Part shown: piece after piece, positions 1 through 7,700 of the stretch | Layout: each line of letters begins with the position of its first letter | Numbering within the stretch: position 1 is the first letter of the stretch | From: CBCXVS01 sp965178525 | Lineage (GTDB): Bacteria > Tectomicrobia > Entotheonellia > Entotheonellales > Entotheonellaceae | DNA: 9,226 nucleotides | Direction of reading: 5' to 3' | Assembly (NCBI GenBank): GCA_965178525.1 | Contig: CBCXVS010000293.1 | Span: forward strand, 1-9,226 | The notes under the pieces: model-generated | What the model was told of the DNA's origin: nothing | The model's database searches: none | What the model saw: only the letters and a program-made list of their open reading frames with translations | Program-made: the position numbers and the translations under genes

Positions 1-80
1 GAGTCGGTCTCAGGCAATCGGCGTAACTGCTTCATCAAGAAAGGAGTTGGCTTGACTTAAGGCCATTCGGGGTAGCCCGC
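1..80. other. Non-homologous sequence abutting the 5' end of the ThDP enzyme gene
   Basis: None of the three forward frames here encodes the N-terminal segment expected of the neighbouring ThDP enzyme family, which normally reads like GVDYLFANAGTDFAPIIEA. The frame of the downstream gene has a TAA at 24-26. From 27 it reads LLHQERSWLDLRPFGVA, which does not resemble the family, before becoming family-like near base 78 (RFAEQGKQTPQPV). An AAGGAG at 41-46 looks like a ribosome binding site but has no ATG, GTG or TTG in the right frame at a usable distance. The stretch therefore looks like a rearrangement junction, a decayed 5' end or an assembly join; the sequence alone cannot separate these. 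Confidence 0.5.
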
Positions 81-140
81 TTTGCGGAACAGGGCAAGCA
101 GACGCCGCAGCCGGTTACGGTACCGCATGAGAATGCGGCT

Positions 141-1667
141 GTGGCCATGGCCCATGGCTATTACATGGTCACGGGCAAGCCGCAAGTGGTGATGGTCCAT
201 GTGAACGTCGGGACGGGCAATGCCATCAATGGCATTATCAACGCGGCACGCGATCATATTCCCATTATTTTTACGGCAGGACGAACACCGCTGACCGAGG
301 CGGGACTGCCTGGGTCTCGGAATGTCTATATCCACTGGGCGCAGGAGTCTTTTGACCAAGCCGGGATGGTGCGGGAGTATGTGAAGTGGGATTACGAACT
401 GCGAAACATCACGCAACTGGAATCGGTTGTCGATCGGGCCTTGGAAATGGCCATGACGGAGCCGCGCGGGCCGGTCTACCTGACGCTGCCGCGTGAAGTC
501 CTAGGTGAGGAACAAACGGCATTCAGCATGACCTCGCCCTCGTGCCGGGATCTTGGCGGACGGCTGTACCCGGCTCCCCAATCCATCGAAGCCGGGGCGG
601 CGATCCTGGCAGCTGCAGAGCAACCGTTGATTATTACTGGCACAGTGGGGCGGAACGTCGAGGCGGTGGCGCATCTTGTGGCCCTGGCGGAGAGCTTGGC
701 CATACCGGTCGTGGCGTTCAGCCAGCGCTACATGTGTTTTCCCACCAACCACCCGCTGCATCTGGGATTCAGCCCGGATCCCCTGTTAGAGACAGCGGAT
801 GCGGTGTTGGCCATCGACAGTGATGTGCCCTGGTTTCCGAGCGTGAAAAATCCGCCCGGCGATGGCAAGGTTGTGCACATGGGGCTCGATCCCGCTTACA
901 GCCATTATCCCATTCGCAACTTCCCATGTGACGTGGCGATCCGGGCCGATTCGAGTGTGGCGATCCCGATGCTGACGGCTGCTTTGGCGCCGTACCGCGC
1001 CCAAGCGCAGGAGCGCCTCACCGCGCGTTTCGACCGCCTGCAAGCGCTGCATGAGGAGCAGCGTATGGCGTGGCGTGAGGCGCTGCAGAGCGTGCGTGAC
1101 GATTCGCCGCTGGATCCGCAGTGGATTACCCATTGTATCGATGAGATCAAAGACGAGCAGACGATTGTGGTGAATGAGTATGATCTGGTCCCTACCCAGG
1201 CCACGTTTACCCAGCCTGGCACGCTCTTTGGGAATTCGCCGGCCGGGGGATTGGGCTGGGGGCTTGGCGCCTCGCTCGGGGCAAAGCTGGCGGCGCCGGA
1301 CAAACTGGTCATCGCTACCCTTGGGGATGGCAGCTACATGTTTGGTAATCCTACGCCGTGTCACTTCGTGTCGCAGGCCCTGGGCGTGCCGACTCTGACC
1401 GTGGTGTACAACAATCGGGTGTGGAATGCCGTGCGCCGGGCCAATCTTGGCATATACCCGAACGGCTGGGCGGCGAAAACGAATCATTTTCCGCTGAGCG
1501 AGCTGCAACCGTCACCGCATTTTGAGGTGTTGGTCACAGCCAGTGGTGGCTATGGTGAGCGGGTAGAGCGCGCCTCCGATGTCAAGCCGACCTTGCAACG
1601 GGCACTTAAAGCCGTGCGGGAGGAGGGCCGGCAGGCGGTCCTGAATATGATCTGTAAACATCCTTAA
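141..1667 (+). CDS. ThDP-dependent enzyme, acetolactate synthase/benzoylformate decarboxylase-like, 5'-truncated
   Basis: This is a thiamine-diphosphate enzyme of the acetolactate synthase/benzoylformate decarboxylase superfamily, probably cytoplasmic, acting on a 2-oxo acid or related substrate that cannot be named from sequence. From GTG 141 it gives 508 residues. The N-terminal pyrimidine-binding domain is recognisable through MAHGYYMVTGKPQVV and AARDHIPIIFTAGRTPL, followed by the central domain. The C-terminal ThDP/Mg-binding domain has GDGS at about residues 395-398 and the matching NN at 424-425, the classical ThDP motif. The C-terminus (AVLNMICKHP) looks intact. The frame stays open upstream to a stop at 24-26, and homology continues back to about base 78. 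This upstream part includes PHENAA at 123-140, whose Glu (codon 129-131) is the expected catalytic residue that activates the cofactor. Starting at GTG 141 would omit that Glu, and no good in-frame start with a ribosome binding site exists upstream. It is likely a pseudogene or a joined fragment, although the rest of the frame is undamaged. It converges with queF. Confidence 0.85.
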   Translation: MAMAHGYYMVTGKPQVVMVHVNVGTGNAINGIINAARDHIPIIFTAGRTPLTEAGLPGSRNVYIHWAQESFDQAGMVREYVKWDYELRNITQLESVVDRALEMAMTEPRGPVYLTLPREVLGEEQTAFSMTSPSCRDLGGRLYPAPQSIEAGAAILAAAEQPLIITGTVGRNVEAVAHLVALAESLAIPVVAFSQRYMCFPTNHPLHLGFSPDPLLETADAVLAIDSDVPWFPSVKNPPGDGKVVHMGLDPAYSHYPIRNFPCDVAIRADSSVAIPMLTAALAPYRAQAQERLTARFDRLQALHEEQRMAWREALQSVRDDSPLDPQWITHCIDEIKDEQTIVVNEYDLVPTQATFTQPGTLFGNSPAGGLGWGLGASLGAKLAAPDKLVIATLGDGSYMFGNPTPCHFVSQALGVPTLTVVYNNRVWNAVRRANLGIYPNGWAAKTNHFPLSELQPSPHFEVLVTASGGYGERVERASDVKPTLQRALKAVREEGRQAVLNMICKHP

Positions 1668-1760
1668 GTACCTGGACAACATGAGCCACCTCGTTTTTTC
1701 AGAGGAAAGATATGAATTGAGTTCTGTTCGGGCACTTTATGCTGCGCATCGCCCAAACGT

Positions 1761-2153
1761 TTACGGCTTTTGGGAACGTTCGTATTCAGCTTTGACGGCC
1801 GTTTTGATCCCGCCGCGGACGTTAAAATCGCCTTCGATCTCCATCCGGAGGGGCTGGCAGGCGGCGGCGAGGTCGCTTAGGATCTTGTTGGTGACAAATT
1901 CGTGGAAGATGCCGACGTTGCGATACGCGGTGATATAGATCTTGAGGGACTTGAGTTCGATGAGATGCGCATCGGGGACATATGTGATCCGGAATGTGGC
2001 AAAGTCCGGCTGACCCGTCATCGGGCAAACGCAGGTGAACTCCGGAATGGTAAACGTGACACAATAAGGACGCTCCCGCACCAAGTTATCCACCACGACG
2101 ATGGCCGGTAGCTCAAGCGTCTCGATATCGGCAGCGGCGTGGACACGCTGCAT
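1761..2153 (-). CDS. queF: NADPH-dependent 7-cyano-7-deazaguanine reductase (QueF)
   Basis: QueF reduces the nitrile of preQ0 to the amine preQ1 with NADPH, in the cytoplasmic pathway to queuosine in tRNA. The 130-residue protein is the short, single-domain (unimodal) type, slightly shorter than the Bacillus enzyme. The catalytic residues are visible: nucleophile Cys43 in CVCPMTGQPDFA, Asp50 seven residues later, and His84-Glu85 in RNVGIFHEF. The spacings Cys to Asp 7 and Cys to His 41 match Cys55, Asp62 and His96/Glu97 of the B. subtilis enzyme. The QueF signature ELKSLK occupies 66-71. The start at 2153 is supported by GAGGAG (plus-strand CTCCTC at 2162-2167), 8 bases before the ATG. The stop is at 1761-1763. 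No other queuosine gene is in the window and no preQ1 riboswitch is evident in the leader. It converges with the ThDP gene across about 90 bases without a clear terminator. Confidence 0.95.
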   Translation of the reverse strand: MQRVHAAADIETLELPAIVVVDNLVRERPYCVTFTIPEFTCVCPMTGQPDFATFRITYVPDAHLIELKSLKIYITAYRNVGIFHEFVTNKILSDLAAACQPLRMEIEGDFNVRGGIKTAVKAEYERSQKP

Positions 2154-2200
2154 AGATGATTCTCCTCGTTGCTGCTCTGGGTTTAGGAGGCGAAGCTTTC

Positions 2201-2231
2201 ATAATATGGCACGTCTGTCAGCACGGTGCAA
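2201..2231 (-). promoter_or_regulatory. Possible sigma70-type promoter for queF
   Basis: Read on the minus strand, TTGCAC (plus 2226-2231) is followed 19 bases later by TATTAT (plus 2201-2206), which resembles -35 and -10 elements. Transcription would start about 40 bases before the queF ATG. The spacing is longer than the usual 17, so this is a tentative call. Confidence 0.3.
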
Positions 2232-2346
2232 CACGAGGGTCACCGTCTGGTGTAACCAAGACTTGCATACGTGCGGGCTTCGTGCTATTCATAGTGCATA
2301 TACAACGGATTCCGGTGGCATTCTGATACAATGGCATCTTCCATAT

Positions 2347-2364
2347 CCTCCATGATAGCGGAGG
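2347..2364 (+). promoter_or_regulatory. Short hairpin overlapping a Shine-Dalgarno sequence
   Basis: CCTCC at 2347-2351 can pair with GGAGG at 2360-2364 across an 8-base loop. The right arm is part of the strong ribosome binding site (GGAGGGAGA) of the tiny ORF starting at 2376. Pairing would hide that site. The stem is only 5 bp, so it may be fortuitous. Confidence 0.25.
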
Positions 2365-2375
2365 GAGATTGAATC

Positions 2376-2435
2376 ATGATCTACGCCACCACGTGTGATA
2401 TCGACACATCCGCCCTCCGGCACTTGTCTATCTGA
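2376..2435 (+). CDS. Possible 19-residue leader peptide or small ORF
   Basis: An ATG at 2376 opens a 19-codon frame, MIYATTCDIDTSALRHLSI, ending with TGA at 2433-2435. It has a strong Shine-Dalgarno stretch, GGAGGGAGA at 2360-2368, with 7 to 11 bases before the ATG depending on the register. It lies in the leader of the citrate synthase-family gene, about 190 bases before that gene's start. The peptide has no recognisable motif, no run of one amino acid to suggest attenuation, and no membrane segment. The only support is the good ribosome binding site, so chance is a real alternative. Confidence 0.2.
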   Translation: MIYATTCDIDTSALRHLSI

Positions 2436-2611
2436 TGCTTCCTCCTAAAGACCTAGGATAGGTGTGCTTGTAGGGCCCTCGGCACGTCGAAAAGGGTATA
2501 GCGCAGGACCGTGGAATCAATTGAGTAAGGCAACGTGAGGCGGGTTGCAGAGCGTCTGCGCATCTGATGAGACCGATGACGCATCAAGTCCGGGGCACCA
2601 ACGTTTTCGAG

Positions 2612-2617
2612 AAAGGA
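2612..2617 (+). promoter_or_regulatory. Ribosome binding site deciding the citrate synthase-family start
   Basis: AAAGGA lies 8 bases before the ATG at 2626. The alternative in-frame TTG at 2545 has no such site, so the start at 2626 is preferred and the protein is 474 residues. Confidence 0.6.
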
Positions 2618-2625
2618 ATCTCTCC

Positions 2626-4050
2626 ATGGCTTTAGGGCTTACGCATTATGGACTATCCACCGACGAGCTTCTCAATGGCACGACATTCAAGGCGACGCTG
2701 GAAGATCGCATGCGCGTGTGGGAGGAGGTCAGCGGCCATTTGTCTTCCAGGGACAGTGCCGGCAGTATCGTCATTGAGGGTTCTCCTCTCAGCGACCACT
2801 TGGCAGGGAGCAGAGGCGTCAAGTATTTGGTCAACCGGGGCCCATGTTTTACGCATGTCGATCCCCTGCACGGCTTCATGCTCGGTCTCGATCCGGAGAC
2901 CGACTCGATACGCACGATGGGCCGCCGACATTACTCTACCAATAATCTGACGATCCTCCTCGGCATCCATGACCCGGATGCCGCCTTGGTCGCCTCGTTT
3001 GAAGAGATCCTCCAGCGTGCCCGTCTGGATCTCGTCCAAGGCCAGCGCCAGGATGAGTTGATTTCGCTCGTGAACGATACGGCCCATCTGTCGATGACGT
3101 CGGCGTTTAATACCTTTCTGATGCTCCGGTCGAATGGCTCCAACGTCGAGCGCGTCTATAAAGACTGGCTCCCCGGTGGCGTCACGCCTTTTGACGTGAT
3201 GGCAGACTGGCTCAAGGTTCTGGCCGAGGCCTCAGTGTTTCTCCCGGCATACTTTCGCCGCAAGTACCTGAACCAGGACTTGATCGAGCCCGGATCGGAC
3301 GGGGATTTTGTGGCCACGGTCGTCGATGCGCTCGGTACGCATCACGGCGGCGTGGAACGCGATCGCCAGGTGCGTATCGTCAACCGGCTGCTCAACAACA
3401 TGACGTATCACGATCCGGGCAATGTCAGTACCTATACGGGGGTGGTGGTCGCCTCGGCGGCCGCGTCACCGTGGCATGTGTACGCGGCCGCGGCGTCGGG
3501 ACTGCAAGGCCGGGATCATGGCGGTGCCGCGCCCTTTGCGGGTGGACAGATGTTGCATGCCGTGACCGAGGTGGGCATCGACGGCGATGAGGATAAACTC
3601 CGCGATTGGTGGAATCGCTGGCTGAACGAATACGACGCGGCCATGGCGATCGGGCACCGCGTCCTGCGCAGTCCCGACGGTGATCCCCGCACGCTTGGGC
3701 TCCTTGACGACCTGGATGAAGAGTTTCCGGATAATGGGCACCCGCTGCTCCGCTTTGCGCGGGCTCACTACAAAGTCGGCGTGGGGGAAATCCTACAACG
3801 GCATCCCAACATGGGTTTCCAAGAGGCCAATGTCGATGCCTATTCCTGGTCAACGAAGGTGATGATCGATCTCATTGACATGGTTCCCGAACACGTGGAG
3901 GCTGGATTTCTCGCCTTTTTACTTTCCCGCATCGTGGGCGTGATGAAGGAAGACTTCTGGTATCGGCTGCCTAAGAGCACAGTTTTACGCCCGAGCCCAA
4001 TCCATTGGTGGGAGAATGATCCCGCGCTGATCAAGCTCGCTGCCGGCTAA
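2626..4050 (+). CDS. Divergent citrate synthase-family protein
   Basis: The C-terminal half belongs to the citrate synthase family, which condenses an acyl-CoA with a 2-oxo acid (oxaloacetate in true citrate synthase). Landmarks in the 474-residue protein: NVSTYTGVVVASAAA, matching the NASTFTARVVAS block; then GLQGRDHGGAA with His298; AIGHRVLRSPDGDPRTLG with His344 (usual GHRVY..DPR); and VDAYSWSTKVM with Asp404 (usual VDFYSG). These three residues correspond to the E. coli triad His264, His305 and Asp362, so catalysis looks possible. Differences include HGGAA for HGGAN and YSW for YSG. The first 150 to 200 residues do not show the usual citrate synthase N-terminal motifs and I do not recognise them. 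The length exceeds the usual 380-430 residues. Substrate identity is open: citrate, 2-methylcitrate or citryl-CoA cleavage are all possible. It is monocistronic, ending just before a strong terminator, and is divergent from queF. Confidence 0.8.
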   Translation: MALGLTHYGLSTDELLNGTTFKATLEDRMRVWEEVSGHLSSRDSAGSIVIEGSPLSDHLAGSRGVKYLVNRGPCFTHVDPLHGFMLGLDPETDSIRTMGRRHYSTNNLTILLGIHDPDAALVASFEEILQRARLDLVQGQRQDELISLVNDTAHLSMTSAFNTFLMLRSNGSNVERVYKDWLPGGVTPFDVMADWLKVLAEASVFLPAYFRRKYLNQDLIEPGSDGDFVATVVDALGTHHGGVERDRQVRIVNRLLNNMTYHDPGNVSTYTGVVVASAAASPWHVYAAAASGLQGRDHGGAAPFAGGQMLHAVTEVGIDGDEDKLRDWWNRWLNEYDAAMAIGHRVLRSPDGDPRTLGLLDDLDEEFPDNGHPLLRFARAHYKVGVGEILQRHPNMGFQEANVDAYSWSTKVMIDLIDMVPEHVEAGFLAFLLSRIVGVMKEDFWYRLPKSTVLRPSPIHWWENDPALIKLAAG

Positions 4051-4077
4051 GGAGAGACCTGTCCCGATTGGAATGCG

Positions 4078-4123
4078 AACCGGCCGTCGTGGGGGTTAAG
4101 CTGCTACTTCGGCCGGTTTTTTT
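4078..4123 (+). terminator. Rho-independent terminator after the citrate synthase-family gene
   Basis: AACCGGCCG at 4078-4086 is a perfect 9-bp inverted repeat of CGGCCGGTT at 4110-4118, with a 23-base loop. It runs into seven Ts at 4117-4123. It begins 27 bases after the stop codon. The T run exists on one side only, so it serves rightward transcription. The long loop is less usual. Confidence 0.75.
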
Positions 4124-4256
4124 ACGGCTGCCTTTTGGCTGGCGTTGAACTTGACGTCCATATAGCTCTTGACTGCGAGGGTTAACGTCGCGCTGCGCTT
4201 CACAACGTCCAAGTTCCGGGACAAAATTAGCTGTATCGTTTTTCCAGAGGTGGGGA

Positions 4257-4748
4257 ATGATTTACATCTTTGGTGAATACGAACTCGACATCGTCTACCA
4301 TGAGCTGCGTCGTGCGGGCGTGCCACAGCCGATTGAACCGAAAGCCTTCGATCTGCTCGCTTATTTTCTCCAGTCTCCCGGTCGTGTGCTCTCCAAGGAG
4401 GATTTGTTTGCACATGTGTGGCCAGAGCAATTCGTCAGCGAGTCGGCGTTGACCTATTGTATCGCGGTGGCCCGTAAGGCTGTGGGGGACAGTGGGCGGG
4501 CGCAACGGCTGATCAAGACGGTGCATGGCCGTGGCTACCGTTTTGTTGCTGCGGTGGAGACGCGCTCGCGTGAACACGCTGATGCTGGGTTTCCCTCTTC
4601 CCCGCCTCTGTCCGATGACGCAGTGGAACTATCTGTCGAAGAACTCGACGTCGAGTTCGCTGTCGATCCTGTTGCGGCCGAGTTGCCATTCACTCCCCAG
4701 CCGGAAGCTGAGGCGCTGGACCAGCCGGCCGCGAGCAGACAGGAATAG
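4257..4748 (+). CDS. Winged-helix DNA-binding protein (OmpR/PhoB/CadC-type), N-terminal part of a split regulator
   Basis: The first 100 or so residues form a Trans_reg_C winged-helix domain. They comprise an N-terminal beta sheet (MIYIFGEYELDIVYHELRR), helices through PKAFDLLAYFLQSPGRVLSK and EDLFAHVWPEQFVSESALT, a recognition helix near TYCIAVARKAVGD, and the wing hairpin LIKTVHGRGYRFVAAV. Residues 100-163 are a Pro/Ala/Glu/Asp-rich linker without a fold signature. There is no receiver domain and no membrane helix. AGAGGTGGGG at 4246-4255 supports the ATG at 4257. The frame ends at TAG 4746-4748, but the same frame continues directly into a cyclase/ATPase protein. In related proteins I know, this winged helix is fused to that cyclase. 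It is therefore best read as the first domain of an interrupted gene, or as a stand-alone DNA-binding product if the stop is genuine. Its DNA target is unknown. Confidence 0.85.
   Translation: MIYIFGEYELDIVYHELRRAGVPQPIEPKAFDLLAYFLQSPGRVLSKEDLFAHVWPEQFVSESALTYCIAVARKAVGDSGRAQRLIKTVHGRGYRFVAAVETRSREHADAGFPSSPPLSDDAVELSVEELDVEFAVDPVAAELPFTPQPEAEALDQPAASRQE
4746..4748 (+). other. In-frame TAG splitting the winged-helix and cyclase/ATPase parts
   Basis: Codons run ...AGACAGGAA, then TAG, then CCTGAGGCCGAACGGCGCCA... in one unbroken frame. The residues after the stop (PEAERRQLTVL) are the conserved start of the cyclase domain, which in homologs follows a linker directly. Without this codon the frame is open from 4257 to 7886. 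There is no ribosome binding site at usable spacing before GTG 4776; the nearest GAGG, at 4752-4755, is 20 bases away. Candidate explanations are a single substitution such as CAG to TAG, a sequencing error, translational readthrough, or real separation into two proteins. Confidence 0.85.
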
Positions 4749-4775
4749 CCTGAGGCCGAACGGCGCCAACTCACC

Positions 4776-7700
4776 GTGCTGGCGTGTCGGGTTCTTGCCA
4801 CGTCCACCGTCGCCGAGCGGCTCGACCCCGAAGAGCTGCATGAGGTGATGCAACGTGCTCTCAACGTGTGTGTCGAGGTGATCCGCCGATTTGATGGGCA
4901 TATCGCGCAGCATCTCGGCGATCGGCTTGCGGTCTATTTTGGCTATCCGCAGGCGCATGAGGACGACGCGCAACGGGCGGTGCGGATGGGATTAGGGGTT
5001 GTGCAGGCCTTGCAGACGCTCAGTGATACGCTTGAGCAGACACGGGACGTGCGCGTGACCGTGCGCGTGGGGATTGACACCGGAATGGTCGTGATGGGCG
5101 TAGTCGACCTGGGAGACAATCGCGCCCGACTCGCCCTGGGCGACACGCCGCAGGTTGCGGCCTATCTGCAAAGTCTGGCTGAATCCGATGCCGTGCTAAT
5201 CAGTGCGGCTACTTATAGACTCGTCGAGGGATATTTTACGTGTCAGATACTCGGCACGTATCTGATCGAAGACACGTCCGAGCCTGTCGTCGTGTACGGC
5301 GTGCAGCAGGAACGGGCTGCGCGCAGCCGTTTCGATGTAGCGGTCACGGCGGGTTTAACGCCACTCGTAGGACGGGAACAGGAAGCCGGCCTGCTGTGGG
5401 AGCAATGGATGCGGGCACAAGCAGGCGGCGGCCAGGTGGTGCTGCTAAGTGCAGAGGCTGGGATTGGGAAATCCCGTTTGGTGCGGGCTCTGACCGAGCA
5501 TGTGATACGCGAGCCCCATGCCCTGCTGGAGTGTCGCTGTTCACCCTATTATCAGCACAGTGCCCTATATCCTGTGATCGAGTTGCTACAACAGCGACTG
5601 CAGTCGAGCCGGGGAGAGACCCTGCAGGTCAGGTTGCGGAAGCTTGAACAGGTACTCGAAGCGGCTGGTTTTGCTCTGGACGAAACGCTGCCCCTGTTTG
5701 CGTCTCTGCTCTCGCTGCCGTTGCTGGAGCCGTATGTCCCGCTCACACTACCTCCCCAGCAGCTGAAACAGAAGACACTTGAGGTCTTGCTGGGGTGGCT
5801 CTTGCAGCAGGCGGAGCGGCAGCCCTTATGCTTTGTCGTAGAGGATCTGCACTGGATAGATCCATCCACCCTGGAATTACTCAGCCTGCTGATCGATCAG
5901 GCGCCCATGGCCCGTATGCTCCTGCTCCTGACTTTTCGCCCCGATTTTGTGCCGCCTTGGGGCAATCGCTCCTATCTGACCCAGCTCGCCCTCAGCTCCC
6001 TGTCACACACCCAGATCGAGGTGCTCGTCGGGCAGGTGACGCACGGTAAGCCCTTGCCGCCCGAGATTCTGTGCCAACTCGTCGAGAAGACGGATGGCGT
6101 CCCTCTGTTTGGCGAAGAGTTGACCAAGATGGTGTTGGAATCGGGACTGGTCAAAGAAAAAGATGGGCGCTATGAACTCGCCGGGCCATTGCCCGCTCTG
6201 GCGATCCCTTCCACGTTGCATGACTCGCTCATGACCCGGCTCGACCAGTTGGGCGTGGTCAAACGTACGGTCCAATTGGGCGCCACCTTGGGGAAGGAAT
6301 TTACCTACGAGGTGATCCAGGCCGTCTCGCCGTTGGATGAAGCGACGCTGCAGCGCGACTTGGCGCAGCTGGTGGAAGCTGAATTGCTGTATCCGCAGGG
6401 ACTGCCACCCCGAGCACGATATCTGTTTAAACACGCCCTGATTCAGGAGACGGCGTATCAATCCTTGCTGCGGCGGGACAGGCGGCAATACCATGAACGG
6501 ATTGCTCAGGTCCTGGCGGAGCAGTTTCCTGAAGTGGCCGAGGCGCAACCGGAATGGGTGGCTCATCACTACGCGGAGGCAGGGCTCAAAGAATTGGCCA
6601 TTGAGGCCTGGCAGCGGGCAGGCGAGCGAGCCATGCAGCAGTCGGCTTATGTTGAAGCCATGGCGCACCTGAAGGCTGGACTGGCATCCGAAACCTTGCC
6701 GGATACCCCGGAACGGATCCCGCAAGAATTGGCGATGCAGACGGCCCTTGGCACCGTGCTCATGGTGACCGAAGGCCCGGGTGCTCCGGAGGTGGAACAT
6801 ACTTACGCGCGGGCGCTGGCGTTGTGCCGCCAGGTGGGGGAGAGTCAGCAGCTTCTGCCCGTGATTGGGGGATTGTGGCGCTTTTACAATGTGCGGGCGC
6901 GGTTACGTCCAGCCCGTGAACTGGCGGAACAACTCCTCAGTTTGGCCCAGTCTCAGCACGATCCTGTCCTCCTGATGCAGGCGCACTCGACGTACGGGCA
7001 GCTCATGTTCTCCCTGGGAGAATTACCTGCGGCGCGCACGCATCTCGAGCAGGGCCTCGCGCTCTACCAGCGTCAGCCGTATCGCTCCGGGCTCTATGCA
7101 CTCAACCCCGGCGTCTTCTGTCTATCCTATGCCGCCTTGACGTTATGGTTGCTCGGCTATCCCGATCAAGCGTTGCAGCGGGGTCTCGAAGCGGTGCGCC
7201 TCTCACGCGACCCCTTACATCCCTACAGTCTGGTATGGGCGCTTTATTGGACGGTAATCCTCTATCAGCTTCGCCGCGAGCCGCCTGAGGCGCAGGCGTG
7301 TTTAGAAGATGCCATGCATGTGACGGCGGAGCAGGGGTTCGCATCTATTCAGGACGCGAAAGGGACGATCCAACAGGGTTGGATGCTGACACAGCGCGGC
7401 CAGAGCGCGGCTGGCATCGCCCAGATGCATCAAGGATTGATCGACTACCGAGCCTCGGATTCCGAAATCCGTCGGCCGTATTATCTGGCCTTGCTCGCGG
7501 CAGCGTGTAGCGAGATGGGGAGCCCGGAGGAAGGGCTTGCTGCCTTAGCTGAAGCGCTCGATCTGATCGCCGAGAGCGGGGAGCAATGGTGGGAGGCAGA
7601 GTTGTATCGGCTCCAGGGCATGCTTTGGCAGCAGGGCGAGGATGATTGGCTGCAGCCTGCCGGATCGCCGGAAGCCAGTTTTCTTCACGCCCTTGATATT

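Larger units (their letters stand above)
2154..2625. other. Long intergenic region between divergent queF and the citrate synthase-family gene
   Basis: About 470 bases separate two divergently transcribed genes. I see a possible queF promoter at its left side, a 19-codon ORF with a hairpin over its ribosome binding site in the middle, and the ribosome binding site of the citrate synthase-family gene at its right end. An in-frame TTG at 2545 would add 27 residues to that protein, but the extension (MQSVCASDETDDASSPGHQR) looks non-coding and lacks a ribosome binding site. No tRNA cloverleaf, known riboswitch core or transposase fragment was recognised. For the rightward gene I found no convincing promoter. 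Confidence 0.5.

Noticed and set aside
786..1508. Long minus-strand frame (240 codons) opposite the ThDP enzyme gene
   Set aside because: The plus strand has clear ThDP motifs here, and the minus translation is Arg/His-rich without domain features. It is a shadow frame of GC-rich coding sequence.
1668..1760. Terminator between the ThDP gene and queF
   Set aside because: Only a 4-bp CCTC/GAGG stem with the T run in its loop is present, which does not have terminator layout.
1822..2111. Overlapping frames on both strands within queF
   Set aside because: QueF has its full catalytic set in one frame; the others have no support.
2154..2200. preQ1 riboswitch in the queF leader
   Set aside because: The leader lacks the conserved preQ1 aptamer pattern and is too short between the possible promoter and the start.
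6003..6800. Minus-strand frame of 265 codons opposite the ATPase
   Set aside because: It lies wholly inside the conserved ATPase/TPR coding region and has no recognisable motif or ribosome binding site.
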